Assembly: GCA_037577475.1 (NCBI GenBank)
Contig: CM075197.1
Coordinates: 18,550,650 to 18,614,649, forward strand
Source of the DNA: Chaunax sp. Z400
Lineage: Eukaryota > Chordata > Actinopteri > Lophiiformes > Chaunacidae
DNA: 64,000 bases
Direction: 5' to 3'
A program made the position numbers and the translations under genes. The notes under the pieces were generated by a model, which saw nothing but the letters and a program-made list of their open reading frames with translations, ran no database searches and was not told the DNA's origin. Of the stretch, positions 1 through 12,453 are shown one piece after another (position 1 is the stretch's first letter; each line of letters begins with the position of its first letter).

Positions 1-3000
1 ACTACAGTTTTCCTTAAATTTAGTCTTTAACTTGGCTGAGAAACTCAAACTTTTACAGATTTGTGAGGTTTAACTCACTCTTTAGTCTCACTATAGGGAA
101 ATAGATTTGCAGTTCAATTACACAAGCTACCAAACAACAGGGATCTCCTACAGGCGCATCATTCTTAATCAGCTCTTTGATATATTTCTTTCAAATACAG
201 TATATGTTGCAAGTTTTCATGGCAGTTTATCGAAGTCTCAGAGGTCTCCCTTTAGGCCTCCCATGCTCAGTTGTAACTTCAATGACCTCTTTCAGCCAGG
301 CAGCCTGCGTGCACACATCTGTTGCTGGTTTTGTAGTATTGTATTCTTTCATATGCAATCCCTCATATTTTGCAAAGGATAGGCAATAATTGGTGAGACA
401 ACTGCAAAATGGTGAATAGTGTTGCAGAAAACCTTATGACAGCATGATAAGTCCAGCCTGCGGTCCTCTGGTTGAGTGACTGGCTGTGCGATTTTACTGG
501 CTGGATTTTCTCTCAAGGGAACAGTAGCAGAAGCTACAGCTCGCGGGTGGTGGAGATGGAGGTGGGAAAACAGGGAAGAGGCAGTATAGAGCATTGAGGT
601 CAAGGCTGCTTTAGCTAAAGTGGATTTGGGAAGGACACTATATCACGTGTGCAGTGATGCCAGCCAAGTGAGAAAACAGGGTTGGAATGGGGCTTGTTCA
701 GAGAAACAGGGGAGGTAAAAAGAAGGCTATTGGCACTGAAAAACCTCAACATGCACAGTCAGCAATACGTGGAGTGTAAAAGGTTAGTAATAATACATGT
801 TACTTGATGATGCATACTCTGTTATGTCTATGCAACATCAGTGTAATGTTAAGGTTTTTAAAATACCCTCCACACCAACACGCACACACCAACTTTTCCT
901 CAATGCAATACACACAATTTCATCAAATCTGTACACAACTGAGGCTTCCTTTGGCTGATGTGACTGCTTCAGGCTGCCTCACTGATCAAATGTCTGTAAA
1001 CTTTATCTTCCTACTGTCTGTTGCCACCTTATGAAACTCATCGTTGGCCTCTGCCCTGCTTTGTTTCCCCTGTTGTTGATACAGGAATCTGGCTCAGACA
1101 GGGACTTAAACATTAGTCTGTCTGTATTTCTCTTGAGCAGATGTGAAAGTCAACAATACAGACAAATACAGAATTTAATAATTGCACAAACCAGAACATA
1201 CATAAAATGACTCTGACATTTGGTTTAGAGATCAAACTAAATACAGTATGAACAGATATCTTCTCATCATATTAAAATATTGTTACACAAATAATGTTCT
1301 ATTTAATATATTGCCATAGCTATTTTTATGTTTTATCTAATATACCATGAGTTTCAAGCCCAATTTAGTACATAATAAATACATAATTTAATTTCATATG
1401 TAATTTTATTTAATTTTTTTCTTTTAAATCCCTGATGATATTGTTTTTTTGGGAAAATGTCACATCTATGATCGCATATAGCTTTATTTCAATACAAAAT
1501 TGATCACAATTTAAAAAAATTTTTTTATACATAATAATTCAGTTATATAATAAAACCTAATCTATGCCTGAAACAAACAAGAACAGGGGTATTCTAATTC
1601 TAATTCAACACAAGAAAGGGGCCACATGTCAAGCCTCCCCTACAATGACAATTAATGCAGTTAACAAACTCCATAGAAATATAGAAGTTCTAGTATGTTT
1701 TTCATGGAAAAAACATTGACTTGTTCAAAATCGCAGTGGAAATACTATCTGTTGTTTTGACAGAGTCCTTGTTCTGCTTCACATGAGACTGATACCTGCA
1801 TTAAATGTGTGTCTACATTTAAGCAATTTATAGTATAATAATACCAACCCATTCTGAGATTCCCAAAGTGACAGTAACATCCCATGAAGGATGGTTATGG
1901 GGATTAGATCATTTTTTAAAAATGTAATTGGCTGTGCTATTGCAGTGTGTGAAAGTAAGCATCACACTTGCTGGCACTTTTGATCAGCAAAATCCCTGTG
2001 TGTGGAGAAAAGCCTTGAGGTCCATCATATCCATTACAACCACACTTATTAACTCACCTGCAACTATCAGCCTCCATTCAAATAGATTCCCATTGTGTTA
2101 TTAAGACCACGGTGTCCTCCAGAAGGATACAAGACTGTTATTTTTGAATATAATGGAAGTCTGATTTCATAAAACACATTAGTGGAGCACAGCGGTGTAC
2201 AGTGGTTCTGTAATGCACTACAAAGGACTTGATGAAATCCAGATTTTACTCGGCACACGAAAGGAGGCGAGTACAGTAAAAAGGATTATATTAACCTTCA
2301 GCTGATTGATTTTAATTAGCAGCCCATAGTAAGAAAATAAAATGGTTAAAACAACAAATACACAACCATTATCTAATCACTGAATCATAGATCTGCATTA
2401 ATGTTGCCTTGAAGGAACCAGGGTGTATTACTTATTAAGGTGGTCCACTTGGTTGCAATTTTTATACAAAGAAGTTCTGTTGGAAGTGCCACTGATTGTT
2501 TTAAAAGCTTAAAGAATTTTCATTTTCCTAAGAATATCTTGGTAGTATTAACTTCATAAGTGAGGTTGTTGATCGTAGATCTGGACTGAGCGAACATAGA
2601 ATTATTACCTGATATCATTCGTGTCAATGAGAAATTTATGCAGAACCCCAAAGAGCTTGTGAAAGTGGAGTCAGCTTTCAAAAGTGATACAAATCAGCTG
2701 GCACCTATTGAGGAGGTGGCTGTGTATGTCCTGTCATTGGACACAAGGACAAAGAGTCTCCCCAGTCAGGCCCAAAACAGGAAGTCTCTCCTTAAATTAC
2801 CAGCACTGAGGCGATCAGACGTGTCCCCTTCTCTATTAAATATTTAAATGAACCCCTTATTTTGAAGATTTAGTGTTAAACTATTTAACCAAGAAACTCA
2901 ATCAAAACAGTTGATTTAAAACAAATGCCACCTCAAGGCCAAATGACACTGCTGATAAACATGTTTCTGATATGATACTTAAATTGCCTTCCTTCAGCTC

Positions 3001-3469
3001 AAGTAACAAAACATAGAAACGCTACTTTCCTACCCCTTCCTGCTCTCTGTCATTTTTCCATGTTGCTGTTTTTCCTCGCCATTAGCCTTCACCTTCAACT
3101 GTAAATTTTAACCCCTGGTGGAACTGCACATTCCTTGTGTCGCACCCTCTCCCTCACATCCTTGTGATCTTTAGGTTGGTGAGAAACATGCAGAGGTGTT
3201 CCTTTTCCTTCCTGTTCCGTGCACAAATTTAAGTGGTGGCCCAAGAGACTCGGATTGGGCTCACTGATAAAACTTTCCAGTCCCCCACACGCTCATCATC
3301 CCGGGTTTATCCTTCAGACTTCATCTGCTCTTTCTCAAGGCCTACCATGTGCACGTCCTCCTGCATAGACACCCATTATTAAAGAGTTAGGCCTCAGTGA
3401 GCAACTTCAACCAAACTAAAGTGCGCTGAAGCCACAGTTTCACAGGAGTGCGCTGAGGTGTAGGTGCTG

Positions 3470-3740
3470 GGTAACTCTAGATTTTTAATTACAGAGCGTG
3501 CATCGCGGTGCGATAAGAGGGTCAAAGCTTCCTGATAACCTGTTTGGTGAGTCAGTGGCTGCAAATCGCCCAGACAGACGGTAAGCTGTGAGAACGGGAC
3601 AAAACCTCATCTTTGCGTCAGTATGTGTCTCAGAATTTCTGTAGACTCAAAGCGAGGGGCCGCCATCTGTGTTTGCCGCTGCCATTGAAACCACAAACCT
3701 GAATCACTATTCACAGTCTAGCTCAGCAGAAAACAATGAG
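3470..3740. promoter_or_regulatory. Candidate distal enhancer island upstream of sox9
   Basis: A stretch richer in GC and CpG than its flanks. It contains GATA motifs (GATAAG 3512, GATAAC 3534), a perfect AP-1 site (TGAGTCA, 3548-3554), a strong YY1-type site (GCCGCCATC, 3659-3667) and a RUNX-type site (AACCACA, 3689-3695). It lies about 8.3 kb before the sox9 start codon and has no coding signal. The motifs are seen directly. Enhancer function is inferred from clustering and the known regulatory nature of the SOX9 upstream region. Confidence 0.3.
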
Positions 3741-5562
3741 AACATGGTTTGCGACTGTGTTAAAGCTCAAAGTCTATGTTGTGTGTTTTTTTAAGATCAT
3801 TTCCTCTATTGTCAGTATGTCACTCATATTATCTAGACATATTATTTCATAGTATTCAGATGAAAAATAGCACTGCAGTGGGTGCGTTGCAATAGACGTC
3901 ATCCAGATACAATCCGGTAAGTACAGTTTGAGTAACGCATCTGTGAGTTTGTAAGTTTCTAAGCAGCTCTGGAACCTTAGCATTTTATTCTTTGTGTCAA
4001 TGATTGTGAGGTTTAGGTACAATTCTCCATTCATGTCTCAAAGTAATCCATCACATATTTTTCTGACTTGCACATAGCTGTTTGATCAGTACAGTAAGGT
4101 GTCGAATTATTGAAAACATTGACTTTGTTGTGGCAGACCTTGACTCTGGTTCTGTGTTTTGCTACATGACCCCACAGTTTGTTGCCAGAGTCCTTGGTCT
4201 TGGACTCATTCATTGAAATGAATGAGAAGACATACATAGTGATCTGAATATGGCCTTAAAGCTTGGTTTCAAATTTATTGCTAATTCATGATTGGCTGGG
4301 TAAAATCAGAATATCAAAACACCTCAAACCTACTGCAATTCCATCCAACATGCTAATTCTGTACAAATTAGATCTATGTTATTCATGCTTATTGATGATC
4401 CTCAAATTCCTCCATGAATCATGACGATTGGCCCATAACCAGGTCATAGCAGACCTGAACTCACCAATCTAGCGCCAGGACTACTACAGCTGACAGGACA
4501 GCACTGAACTCTGTAGCAAATCTAATAATCCAGTTCCAGTTTTCTTACTCCCACTAAGAATGGTAAAAAAGCTGCTAAAATATTAGATCTCAGGAAATAG
4601 TGGAGGACAATTTCCTTCAAGTGTAACTTTAGAATGCACGAGCCTGGCTCCTGGAGGTTTGGGGCCACCACCGCTGGGCCACTCCAATTAGATGGAGCTT
4701 CCCTGCAGGGGCCAAGCCAGCCTAAACACAAGAGCACCCGAAAGGAGCTGCAGGAAGAGCTGGAGGAAGGAGAGAGTGGAGACACACATACACAGCTCTG
4801 AGCATCGTGTTATACTTGGCACACATTTCGACTAACGTCTCTCCCTGTCTGCGCTTCTGGACCCGATCATGCTGCAAAGTTATCATTTAATGGCAAAAAG
4901 TAAAAGAGACAAAAATGGAGGAAATAGAGAGATGATAATATCTACGGACAAGTTAAGACAAAGATGCTACCGCTGTGGCGGGCTGTTACCTGAGAGTTTT
5001 ATTTCAATTATGTTAATATTTTAAAGAATATCTAAGTTTTCCCAATCTACAACTGTTTTATATTTTTTTTATATTGCTCATTGATGGGATTCAAAATTAA
5101 AATAATAATAGTAATAATTAAAAAAAAAATATTGTGAATCAAAATTTGTTGAAAGGTTTGATTCCAAATTTTCTTGAAAATAAACAATATTTTCCTTAAC
5201 TTGAATGTTTTGTTTTTAGATACGAGGCACTAGGTGAAAAAGTGGCTTGTAACTCACAAAATCTCTCAAGCTAACTGACTGAAGCTGAATTTATAAGTCT
5301 GTGTTTTCGATTATTTTTCTAATATAGCTGACGTGCACCTAATTAAATATGTCACTAAATGTCTGGGCATCAGTGGCTGTGTGGAAACCACATGGAGGCC
5401 ATAGGGGCTGTGCTGGGACTACTTGTATTTTCTCTCATTTTGTTAGTGAGTGAGGACAACTTGAGACAAAAGGCTCATTTATCTTCTTTTTGTAACACAA
5501 ATCTAACAAAGATGTTGCATTCAGGAACATAAACCTGATGATTTTACACATACATAAAATAA

Positions 5563-5668
5563 ATTATTGTTATTATTATTATTATTAATAGTAGTAGTAG
5601 TAGTAGTAGTTTTGATATCTGCATTAATAACCCTATTAGTATTAATATTGTTGTTGTTATTATTATTG
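5563..5668. repeat. Compound trinucleotide microsatellites (TTA)n/(GTA)n and (TTG)n(TTA)n
   Basis: Runs of ATT/TTA units pass into seven or so GTA units ending at 5610. After a short gap there is a second run of TTG then TTA units (5648-5668). Simple-sequence repeats with no coding potential. Confidence 0.9.
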
Positions 5669-5869
5669 AAATATATTATTGCCTATTGCCTGTTATCAAT
5701 ACTTGGTGGCGTTAGAGTTTGGACCTAATCTGCGGGTCTAGAACTTCACGCCTGAAACTTCATATGGAGATGAAGATGTTTAAATGTGTGTATGCAGAAT
5801 AAAGTCTCTCAATGCGGATTTACTCTTTTTCCTTTGCCGTGAAACAGGATTTATCAAGAATAGGCCTGG

Positions 5870-5930
5870 CTCTGCCCATTGTAATAAGACACTCTTTTAA
5901 AGCTCTTAAAGTATGCCATTGTTCATTTCA
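5870..5930. promoter_or_regulatory. Pair of SOX-type sites in a conserved-looking stretch
   Basis: Two CATTGT cores in the same orientation, 5877-5882 and 5917-5923 (the second CATTGTT), 40 bp apart. They sit in a stretch that is less AT-rich than its surroundings and continues to about 6060. SOX9 and other SOX proteins bind this core. Single cores are common by chance, so support is weak. Confidence 0.2.
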
Positions 5931-6832
5931 CCCCTGCCCTTTCCAGACATATTAATCCCATTGCTGCGGTCTGATGCTGAAATGCCCAGTGGAAACACCT
6001 AAGAGAACTGGATCTGCTTGACCACACAAGATATTCTTATTTTCTCTACAACAAGTGATATCAAAGGTAGAGCCATGGTCACCGCTGAGCAGCTAGGAGG
6101 AAGTACATCTGTTGCCTATCCATTTGAGAGTATGCAGCAAAGGTTGGCTCTGATGCAGGTGCTATTCTCTGAAAGGTGATTAGATATCATCACTCTTTCA
6201 TTAGCTCAGTATTTCTAGTATCACAGTGACTGTGTAGAAAGAATGGCCCTTTTCATCGGCCGTCCAAACTAATGAGCCCTGCTGAAAGGGCCGGGTTAAG
6301 GTGGAAGGATAATGAAACAAGAGAATAGGGGGAGAAATGTGACAAAAAACATGACACCAGGGATTTGTGAAATCTTCAGTTTAGTGTTGTTTTTTCAAAT
6401 ATCTAAATGTATTTTTTAAATTGCAGTAATGGAATATGAAATACCTTAAAATACCTCAGTGAGAAAAAGGAAAATAAGGAAGCAAACAAAGGCAGGTGAC
6501 AGAAATGAGAAGGGGAAGTTGGGAAAAGCACAAGTTTATTTTTAGGTTATGACACCTCAGGAGACAACAACAGCCTCATTTTCACCTGATCACAGAAACC
6601 GGTAGGAGGAGTGGCGGGCTGAATATTCCATTACGTCTACAGGTCTTGGACGCATATAGCTTCTTTGTGAAAGGTGTCTGTGTGTGCATGCAGAGGTGTC
6701 ACAATGACATCACACAGACCTGTGGATGGTATTTTCATGTGTACTGGTGCCAGGGAGCTACTTGGACTGTCAGCCAGCCTGAGTCAGCACGGCGCTCCAG
6801 ACACAACCATGCAAGAATCTGTGACGGAAGAG

Positions 6833-6835
<3 letters not shown>

Positions 6836-6878
<43 letters not shown>

Positions 6879-6890
6879 TGCACACACACA
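6836..6890. repeat. (AT)n(AC)n microsatellite
   Basis: About 15 AT/TA dinucleotides (6836-6866) followed directly by CA repeats to 6890, with one TG interruption near 6880. Open frames crossing it on both strands read as Tyr-Ile or Thr-His runs and are artefacts of the repeat. Confidence 0.95.
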
Positions 6891-9290
6891 GTATATTCCA
6901 CTGGTACTATAGTTTGCTAACATCAGTCACCATAAGCTATAAAATTATAATTACAATAAAGCTATCCAAAACCCATTGAGTGTATTGACTTAAGTCAGGG
7001 TGTGTTTTATTGCTCATGGATTCAACTTGTCAGTTGCAACAAGAAGGATGTCTCATGTTGTTTATGTAAAGGTTACCTACTGTAGCTTCTCTCTAACGAT
7101 AATCTTTGCATTAGTATTTGCAAAGAAAAAAAATAGTGACAGCAAAAAAGTTGAATTTTTATTTATTCTTTTATGCAACCTATTAAACCTATCACATTTT
7201 CTCTGTTGAGAGGATCCCTGTTGAGGATGCCAGCTCATTATTAGTCCTGGCAATGAACCACGTAATGTCAGCACTTTGAGAATGAGCCATTGTCATTCAC
7301 ATAATAGACATAATTACGGTTCAAGCTCTATTATTGGAAGTGCAGTTTTGTAGCATTTCATTGTCATTTGAAATCAGAGGTCACCTCACCTGAAGGCATG
7401 AAGCCTCACTTGTAGTCACTCAGCAGGGTTCAATATTGGATGTGCTTTTCAGGTGTGCTTTCAGGAAGATTATGAGGAGAATATTAGGATTGGGGCTTCC
7501 ACAACTTTTAAGACAAAAATTCCATAAGAGGAAATTGAAATCTTTTCAGGAGTTAAATCATGAGCCACTGTTTTAAGATGTTTTTTTTTTTTGTAATGGT
7601 AAAATAAATGTATGACTCAACGGTGGCACCTATCCAATGCTGCTTACATTTATCAAGAATTATTGGTTCAACTTTTTTCCCAGATCAGCATGCATTTCCT
7701 TCCTGGCAGATACACTATCAGTGAATGTCCAAAGTGTTTTTCTTTACTAAGAGCCAGGAGCAGATAATACAAAGATTACAGTGGCACAATCTCCAGAGGA
7801 GTAAAGAAAGTGTGCGGCAATTACTGCATACTGTTGGTCACTGGGGTGAACGCCAGAATGCATGTATTTCCCATGTTGGAATGTATTTCCTGAATGGCAT
7901 AGCTGTGCTATCTAATAAATACTTTGTGTTGCATTGGTGTCATTTTATTAAATGTGTACAGTAAACATCAGCATTTACCAAAAGCAAAGAATTTATGTTA
8001 ACGCATGCAATCTGAATGTGTATCTTATGATTATTTACAAGAAAGCTTTTCTGCAGCTTCCAAATGTCTGCACACTTTCAGCCCTCGGTCCAGGAGCTGT
8101 TGTCATTCTGGGTGGGATATCAGGGAGGTGTGAGAGAGTCAGAGCAGGGAATATAAGCCCATCCTTCTGAGGGTGTCAGGGCCTTGATAAGTCCTGTTTA
8201 AACTTTACCCTGTGTAAAATGCCATGTGTCAACAGTTGCCTGTGGCCAAAACACTCTGATCTGGTTCGGCAAACGCCTGAGGCAGCTCATCCATCCACAT
8301 GAGACCTTGACTGACAGTGGGCAATGGTGCAGTTCTGCAACCAAACTGGCATGGAGTGTTCAAGAAAGAAAACAAAAAAACAAAAAACAAGATGCCATTT
8401 TGGATGAGGAATTCATCCAGAAGCAGCCGGAAGGAAAGTTCATACGGTTCGCCGATAGTTGCCGTGTCTAGGGCAGTTGGCGCTAGTTGTGGAAAGTCTC
8501 AGACAGGTGTTATATCAGTAGTGAGTGATTGAAGTCACCTCAGCCTCCACTACCTCTGCTGCAAGATTTGTCACTCAGAAACATCTAATTCCTCATGGGT
8601 CTCATGGCAGATATTTTAAAACGCAGCTAAAGTTTAAATGTACATATTACTATTGCAACATGTCTGATGGATCTCCACACAGCTTAATGAATACTTGATC
8701 ATGGTTACCATCATGATCATATTAACATTTAAACCATCTATTGTTTTATTGGAATTCTATAAAGTCTTTGCACAGTATTCATCAACCTTTATTTTTAAAA
8801 ATACATCAGTAAAAATATAAAACATGGTGTATCCCTCATTTGATTTAAGTGTTTTGACAAACACAACAACGCAAAGACTAATTATAATTGCTGTACTAAC
8901 ACACTCACACCGGACACTAAAGGGTTTTTTTTAAAAGAGGGGAGGTCTGCTAAAACATTTGCATAGGAATCTGAGAAAGCGAGGAGACGTGGAAGACATG
9001 ATTTTGCAGTTTACCCTCAGTGTTTGCCTCAAAATTTTGACGCCATGGCTCGAAGTCAAGCTGAGAAGTTTCCCAAGACCTACTCAACCTGCATGTGTTC
9101 CATGTAAGTTGTGAGCCTGGACCCTGAGGATCTGTGTCCTCCCCTGATCGACCATAAGTCAGTCTGCGGGGCACTGCTGGGGCGTGAACATGCCAGACCG
9201 CACCTCTGATGCCTCTGTGTTAACCATCATTGGGTTTCCTCCTCTGCACATTGAGACCGGTCACCTCAACACACTCAGAAGGCAGTAGCT

Positions 9291-9356
9291 CTCATTACAT
9301 CACGCACATCAACCTCATTACATCACCCATATCAATCTCATCACATCACATCAAAC
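9291..9356. repeat. 23-bp tandem repeat, about 2.9 copies
   Basis: Three adjacent units beginning CTCATTACATCAC or CTCATCACATCAC, at 9291-9313, 9314-9336 and 9337-9356, the last shortened. Units differ by a few substitutions, so the array is not very recent. Confidence 0.8.
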
Positions 9357-10432
9357 CATGCATCGAATATTCACCTTCTATGTTGTTTTGGACTGATAAA
9401 TGAAAGTTAAATGTAAGAGTACCGAGTGACCATCAACACTTTAGCATGACGTCATCTTTAACTCCCAGAGGCATCTCAGAAGTTCCACTTTATTGAGTGA
9501 TCACGGATTTCAGTCAAAGTACTTAGTGCTTATTTTGAAGTGCTCTAAAATCAGCATAATTACTCTTATGTAATTCTGAAAACAACAACTTGCAACTCTT
9601 TATTTTTTTTTTACAAGCCCCTTTGTTTTCACCAACATGAATTCTTCAAGAAAAGCATTTTTAAATTGTGTATCATTTAAGCTATGAGCAGGGGCGCTGA
9701 CAGGACAAGTCTGCCACAACCTCCAGTCAACCAATAAGGCCAGGAGAAGAAGGAGCAGCTACATCTGACAGGTATATTAGGCTGCTTTTAATGAAATGTC
9801 AGAGTCAAGACAGACTGAAGGACTTCAATAGGAAGCCTTGAACAATACAGAAAGATGATATTCTTGGCAAAAATGTTTCTTTTGTAGCGATGAAAGGCAC
9901 TGTGTATTGACAAAGACGATTACTAAACATTGTTATGACAATCTAAAATGTAATTTACGAAAACTGTGTAATTTGATATAAGTTTGGCATCTTTTTTGTT
10001 TTAAATCTTTTGAATTTACCTAATTTCATTTTAGCAACCTACGTTATGAAAAGCCAAAGTGTGACTAATATTTTCCAGTAACATCCGATATATTTGGAAA
10101 TTTTTAAATGATTTCAGATTGGTGCAACTATGGCATTGACTGATGAATTGCTACATCATAATGTTGTGGCAAAAATAGCAAACTTCAGATCTTCCAATGA
10201 CTAAATGTGGACTCTAAACTTGCAGTCGGATTTGATGTCTAAAATTGAACACATGGATTATGGTGACTGAACTCTCTCAACAAAGTGTCCTTTGTCCGCT
10301 GAAAACAAGTGCTGGAACAAATCCAACAAAGTGGATTTTAATGTTGCGACATGTTCGTTTTGCTCTAGTTTGCCCCACACTTCAGCGAAGTTTATATCTA
10401 TTAGATATAAGATCATGTTTAGCATATTCTTT

Positions 10433-10473
<41 letters not shown>

Positions 10474-10555
10474 GTTGTTGTTGTGTAGTAGTGGTACTAG
10501 TAGTAGTAGTAGTAGCAGGAGTAGTAGAAGTAGTTGTAGTGGTGGTGGTAGTGGC
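10433..10555. repeat. Self-complementary (AAT)n(ATT)n tract followed by (GTA)n-like repeats
   Basis: An AAT run (10435-10450) is followed directly by an ATT/TTA run (to about 10473), so the two halves are reverse complements and could fold back. It continues into TTG, GTA and GGT units to 10555, about 1.2 kb before the likely sox9 start site. Low complexity, no coding potential; the open frame across it encodes only Ile, Leu and Ser runs. Confidence 0.9.
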
Positions 10556-10889
10556 TATTAGTTGCATACATTTATAGCATATATTAATACACAGCTAAAA
10601 ATGGCTAATCATATCATCATTAAAAAAAAGAATGATTGAATCAACAGGATCTTTCAAACAATCTGTCCAGATAAAGACATTTTATATGAAATGGGAGAGA
10701 GAGTGTTATCCCTTGATAAGAAACATTTTTGATGAGAAATCTTTTTCTTTTTCCTTTTTTGATTTAGCCTATCACCTTGTTCAGACCAAGAAATGGTGGG
10801 CCGGAATTAAGAAGGTCTAAACTATAAATGTAGAGGGTGAACATACATTTTGAGATATTTAATGTACTACCCTCTTACTTTGTTTTTAG

Positions 10890-11090
10890 AATTGCAGCAC
10901 CCCGCACGTGCAGCTGCTTCCTCTGAAGTTTCTGGACTGCTGTCTCCCCCTATTGGTCCATGTGGTCTCTGTGCTGAGCTGAGAGTCGACTGAGGGCTGC
11001 AGCTCCCGGACCAGCTTGACTGACTCAACTGTCAATGGCCAACAAACTACAGAAAACTGCCCACATTTGTTCGGACACAGGTAAACAGCG
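10890..11090 (+). promoter_or_regulatory. Candidate sox9 promoter-proximal element
   Basis: A GC-richer island in AT-rich flanks, 0.6-0.8 kb before the likely transcription start. It has two abutting E-boxes (CACGTG 10905-10910 and CAGCTG 10911-10916), an inverted CCAAT box (ATTGG, 10952-10956) and a forkhead-type site (GTAAACA, 11081-11087). The forkhead site overlaps a splice-donor-like CAG|GTAAAC, so an upstream non-coding first exon is an alternative reading. Function is inferred from motif density and position. Confidence 0.35.
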
Positions 11091-11669
11091 TTTATCCTAC
11101 AGAAATCAGATCCATCAAAGCTACATTTAAAAACTTGTGTAGTGATCAAAACTGCTCTCATCAATCGAACAGTATCTCATACAAACAGCTGATTATTGCC
11201 CTCATTAAAGTAGCTTTCGTTGAATGATAAACTTGGTCAATAGATTAGAAAATGCTATATTACAACATATAAATATTTCTTAATCAGGTGATAAGATGTA
11301 AACACATGGAAACAATGTACTCTCTGTGAAATCTAAATTAAAAAAAATAGGCTACAGCCTAAATATAAGAAAGATAAAAACTGTATTTTTGTTATTGTGA
11401 TGTTAATTAGAAGGACTTTGTATCTGTCTTTAAAGTAAATTCATAGGATAATAGCCAATTTTTTTTTAATCTCCCTTGATATTAATGTATTGCTAAAATA
11501 GCAAAGGCTGTATTATTGTATCATTTTGTAGTAATTATTAGTAAATATAGCCCAACTAACTTTAAGTATAACTAAAAAAGCACCATTTCCTACTTGAATT
11601 GAGTTTTCACTGCTACAAGTTCTTCAGAGCAGAGTCATATTACATCTCCGCCTCCTCCATGCCGTCAAA

Positions 11670-11676
11670 CATAAAT
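11670..11676 (+). promoter_or_regulatory. Possible sox9 TATA-like element
   Basis: CATAAAT lies in a locally GC-rich, CpG-containing segment. A start site about 25-30 bp downstream (near 11700) would give a leader of about 325 nt, close to the length I recall for mammalian SOX9 mRNAs. Many other AT-rich sequences lie nearby, so the assignment is tentative. Confidence 0.3.
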
Positions 11677-11699
11677 CCAGGCTTCGCCGCCTGCGCCTG

Positions 11700-12025
11700 T
11701 AGACTCTTCAGCAATCCTCCGAGAGAAGGTGTCCAGGCCACATTTCCCTCTGAATTTACACTTTCGCAGTAATACGTTAGAAAGGATTGGATCTTTTGCA
11801 ATCTGCATTCCCTTCTGCGAAATTGTGAAAAGTCTAAGGAGAAAACTTTTATTTTTGCCTGTGCGTGTTTTTTTTTGTTTTTTTTTAAGGATTCAAATTT
11901 GCTAGTCAAGCTGTGTGCCCTCACAGGCTGTCACTGCAGTCTTCGGGCACAACACTTGGATTTAGAGAGAAGGATTTTCTCCTTTTTTTTTACTGCGAAA
12001 AGCTGTTCTATCATTTTTTTTTCGC
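11700..12025 (+). other. sox9: Predicted sox9 5' untranslated region
   Basis: Leader between the inferred start site and the start codon. It contains no ATG at all, so the ATG at 12026 would be the first met by a scanning ribosome. It has long T tracts (about 11868-11886, 11982-11990 and 12012-12022). The sequence just before the start (TTCGC) is not a strong Kozak context: position -3 is C. The upstream limit is inferred. Confidence 0.5.
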
Positions 12026-12453
12026 ATGAATCTCCTCGACCCTTACCTGAAGATGACAGAAGAACAGGAGAAGTGTCACTCTGACGCTCCCAGCCCCAGC
12101 ATGTCTGAGGACTCCGCTGGCTCACCGTGCCCTTCCGGGTCCGGTTCGGACACTGAGAACACCCGACCGTCCGACAACCACCTCCACCTGGGTCCAGACT
12201 ACAAGAAGGAGGGCGAAGATGACAAATTCCCCGTGTGCATCAGAGATGCGGTGTCCCAGGTGTTGAAGGGCTACGACTGGACGCTGGTGCCTATGCCGGT
12301 GCGGGTCAACGGCTCAAGTAAAAATAAACCTCACGTCAAAAGACCCATGAACGCATTCATGGTCTGGGCTCAAGCTGCACGGAGGAAGCTGGCCGATCAA
12401 TACCCGCATCTGCACAATGCGGAACTCAGCAAAACTCTTGGCAAACTTTGGAG
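12026..12453 (+). CDS. sox9: sox9 coding exon 1
   Basis: Encodes residues 1-142 and two bases of Arg143. It carries the SoxE N-terminal acidic/Ser-rich region, the dimerisation domain and the first half of the HMG box up to KTLGKLW. The exon ends TGGAG|GTAGGT, the same point inside the HMG box where SoxE genes carry their first intron. The start is the first ATG of the transcript and gives the family's standard N-terminus. Confidence 0.96.

Larger units (their letters stand above)
1..10870. other. Upstream intergenic region of sox9 (no gene seen)
   Basis: AT-rich DNA with only short, uncharacteristic open frames on both strands. None shows a recognisable domain or exon structure, so I call no gene. 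It holds several microsatellites (about 5.56, 6.84 and 10.43 kb), a 23-bp tandem repeat (9.29 kb) and several less AT-rich, motif-dense stretches (about 3.45-3.74, 4.60-4.80, 5.86-6.06 and 8.90-9.25 kb) that look like enhancer material. In vertebrates the DNA upstream of SOX9 is known to carry long-range enhancers. That these particular stretches are enhancers is inference. Confidence 0.6.

Noticed and set aside
6646..6979. Frames of 88 and 101 codons with Tyr-Ile and Thr-His runs
   Set aside because: Produced by the (AT)n(AC)n microsatellite.
10292..10561. 89-codon frame ending in Ile, Leu and Ser runs
   Set aside because: Mostly the trinucleotide repeat at 10433-10555.
11875..12084. Open frame overlapping the sox9 start codon, as a possible upstream ORF
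   Set aside because: It opens at TTG, not ATG, inside a T tract. There is no ATG in the leader between about 11663 and 12026.
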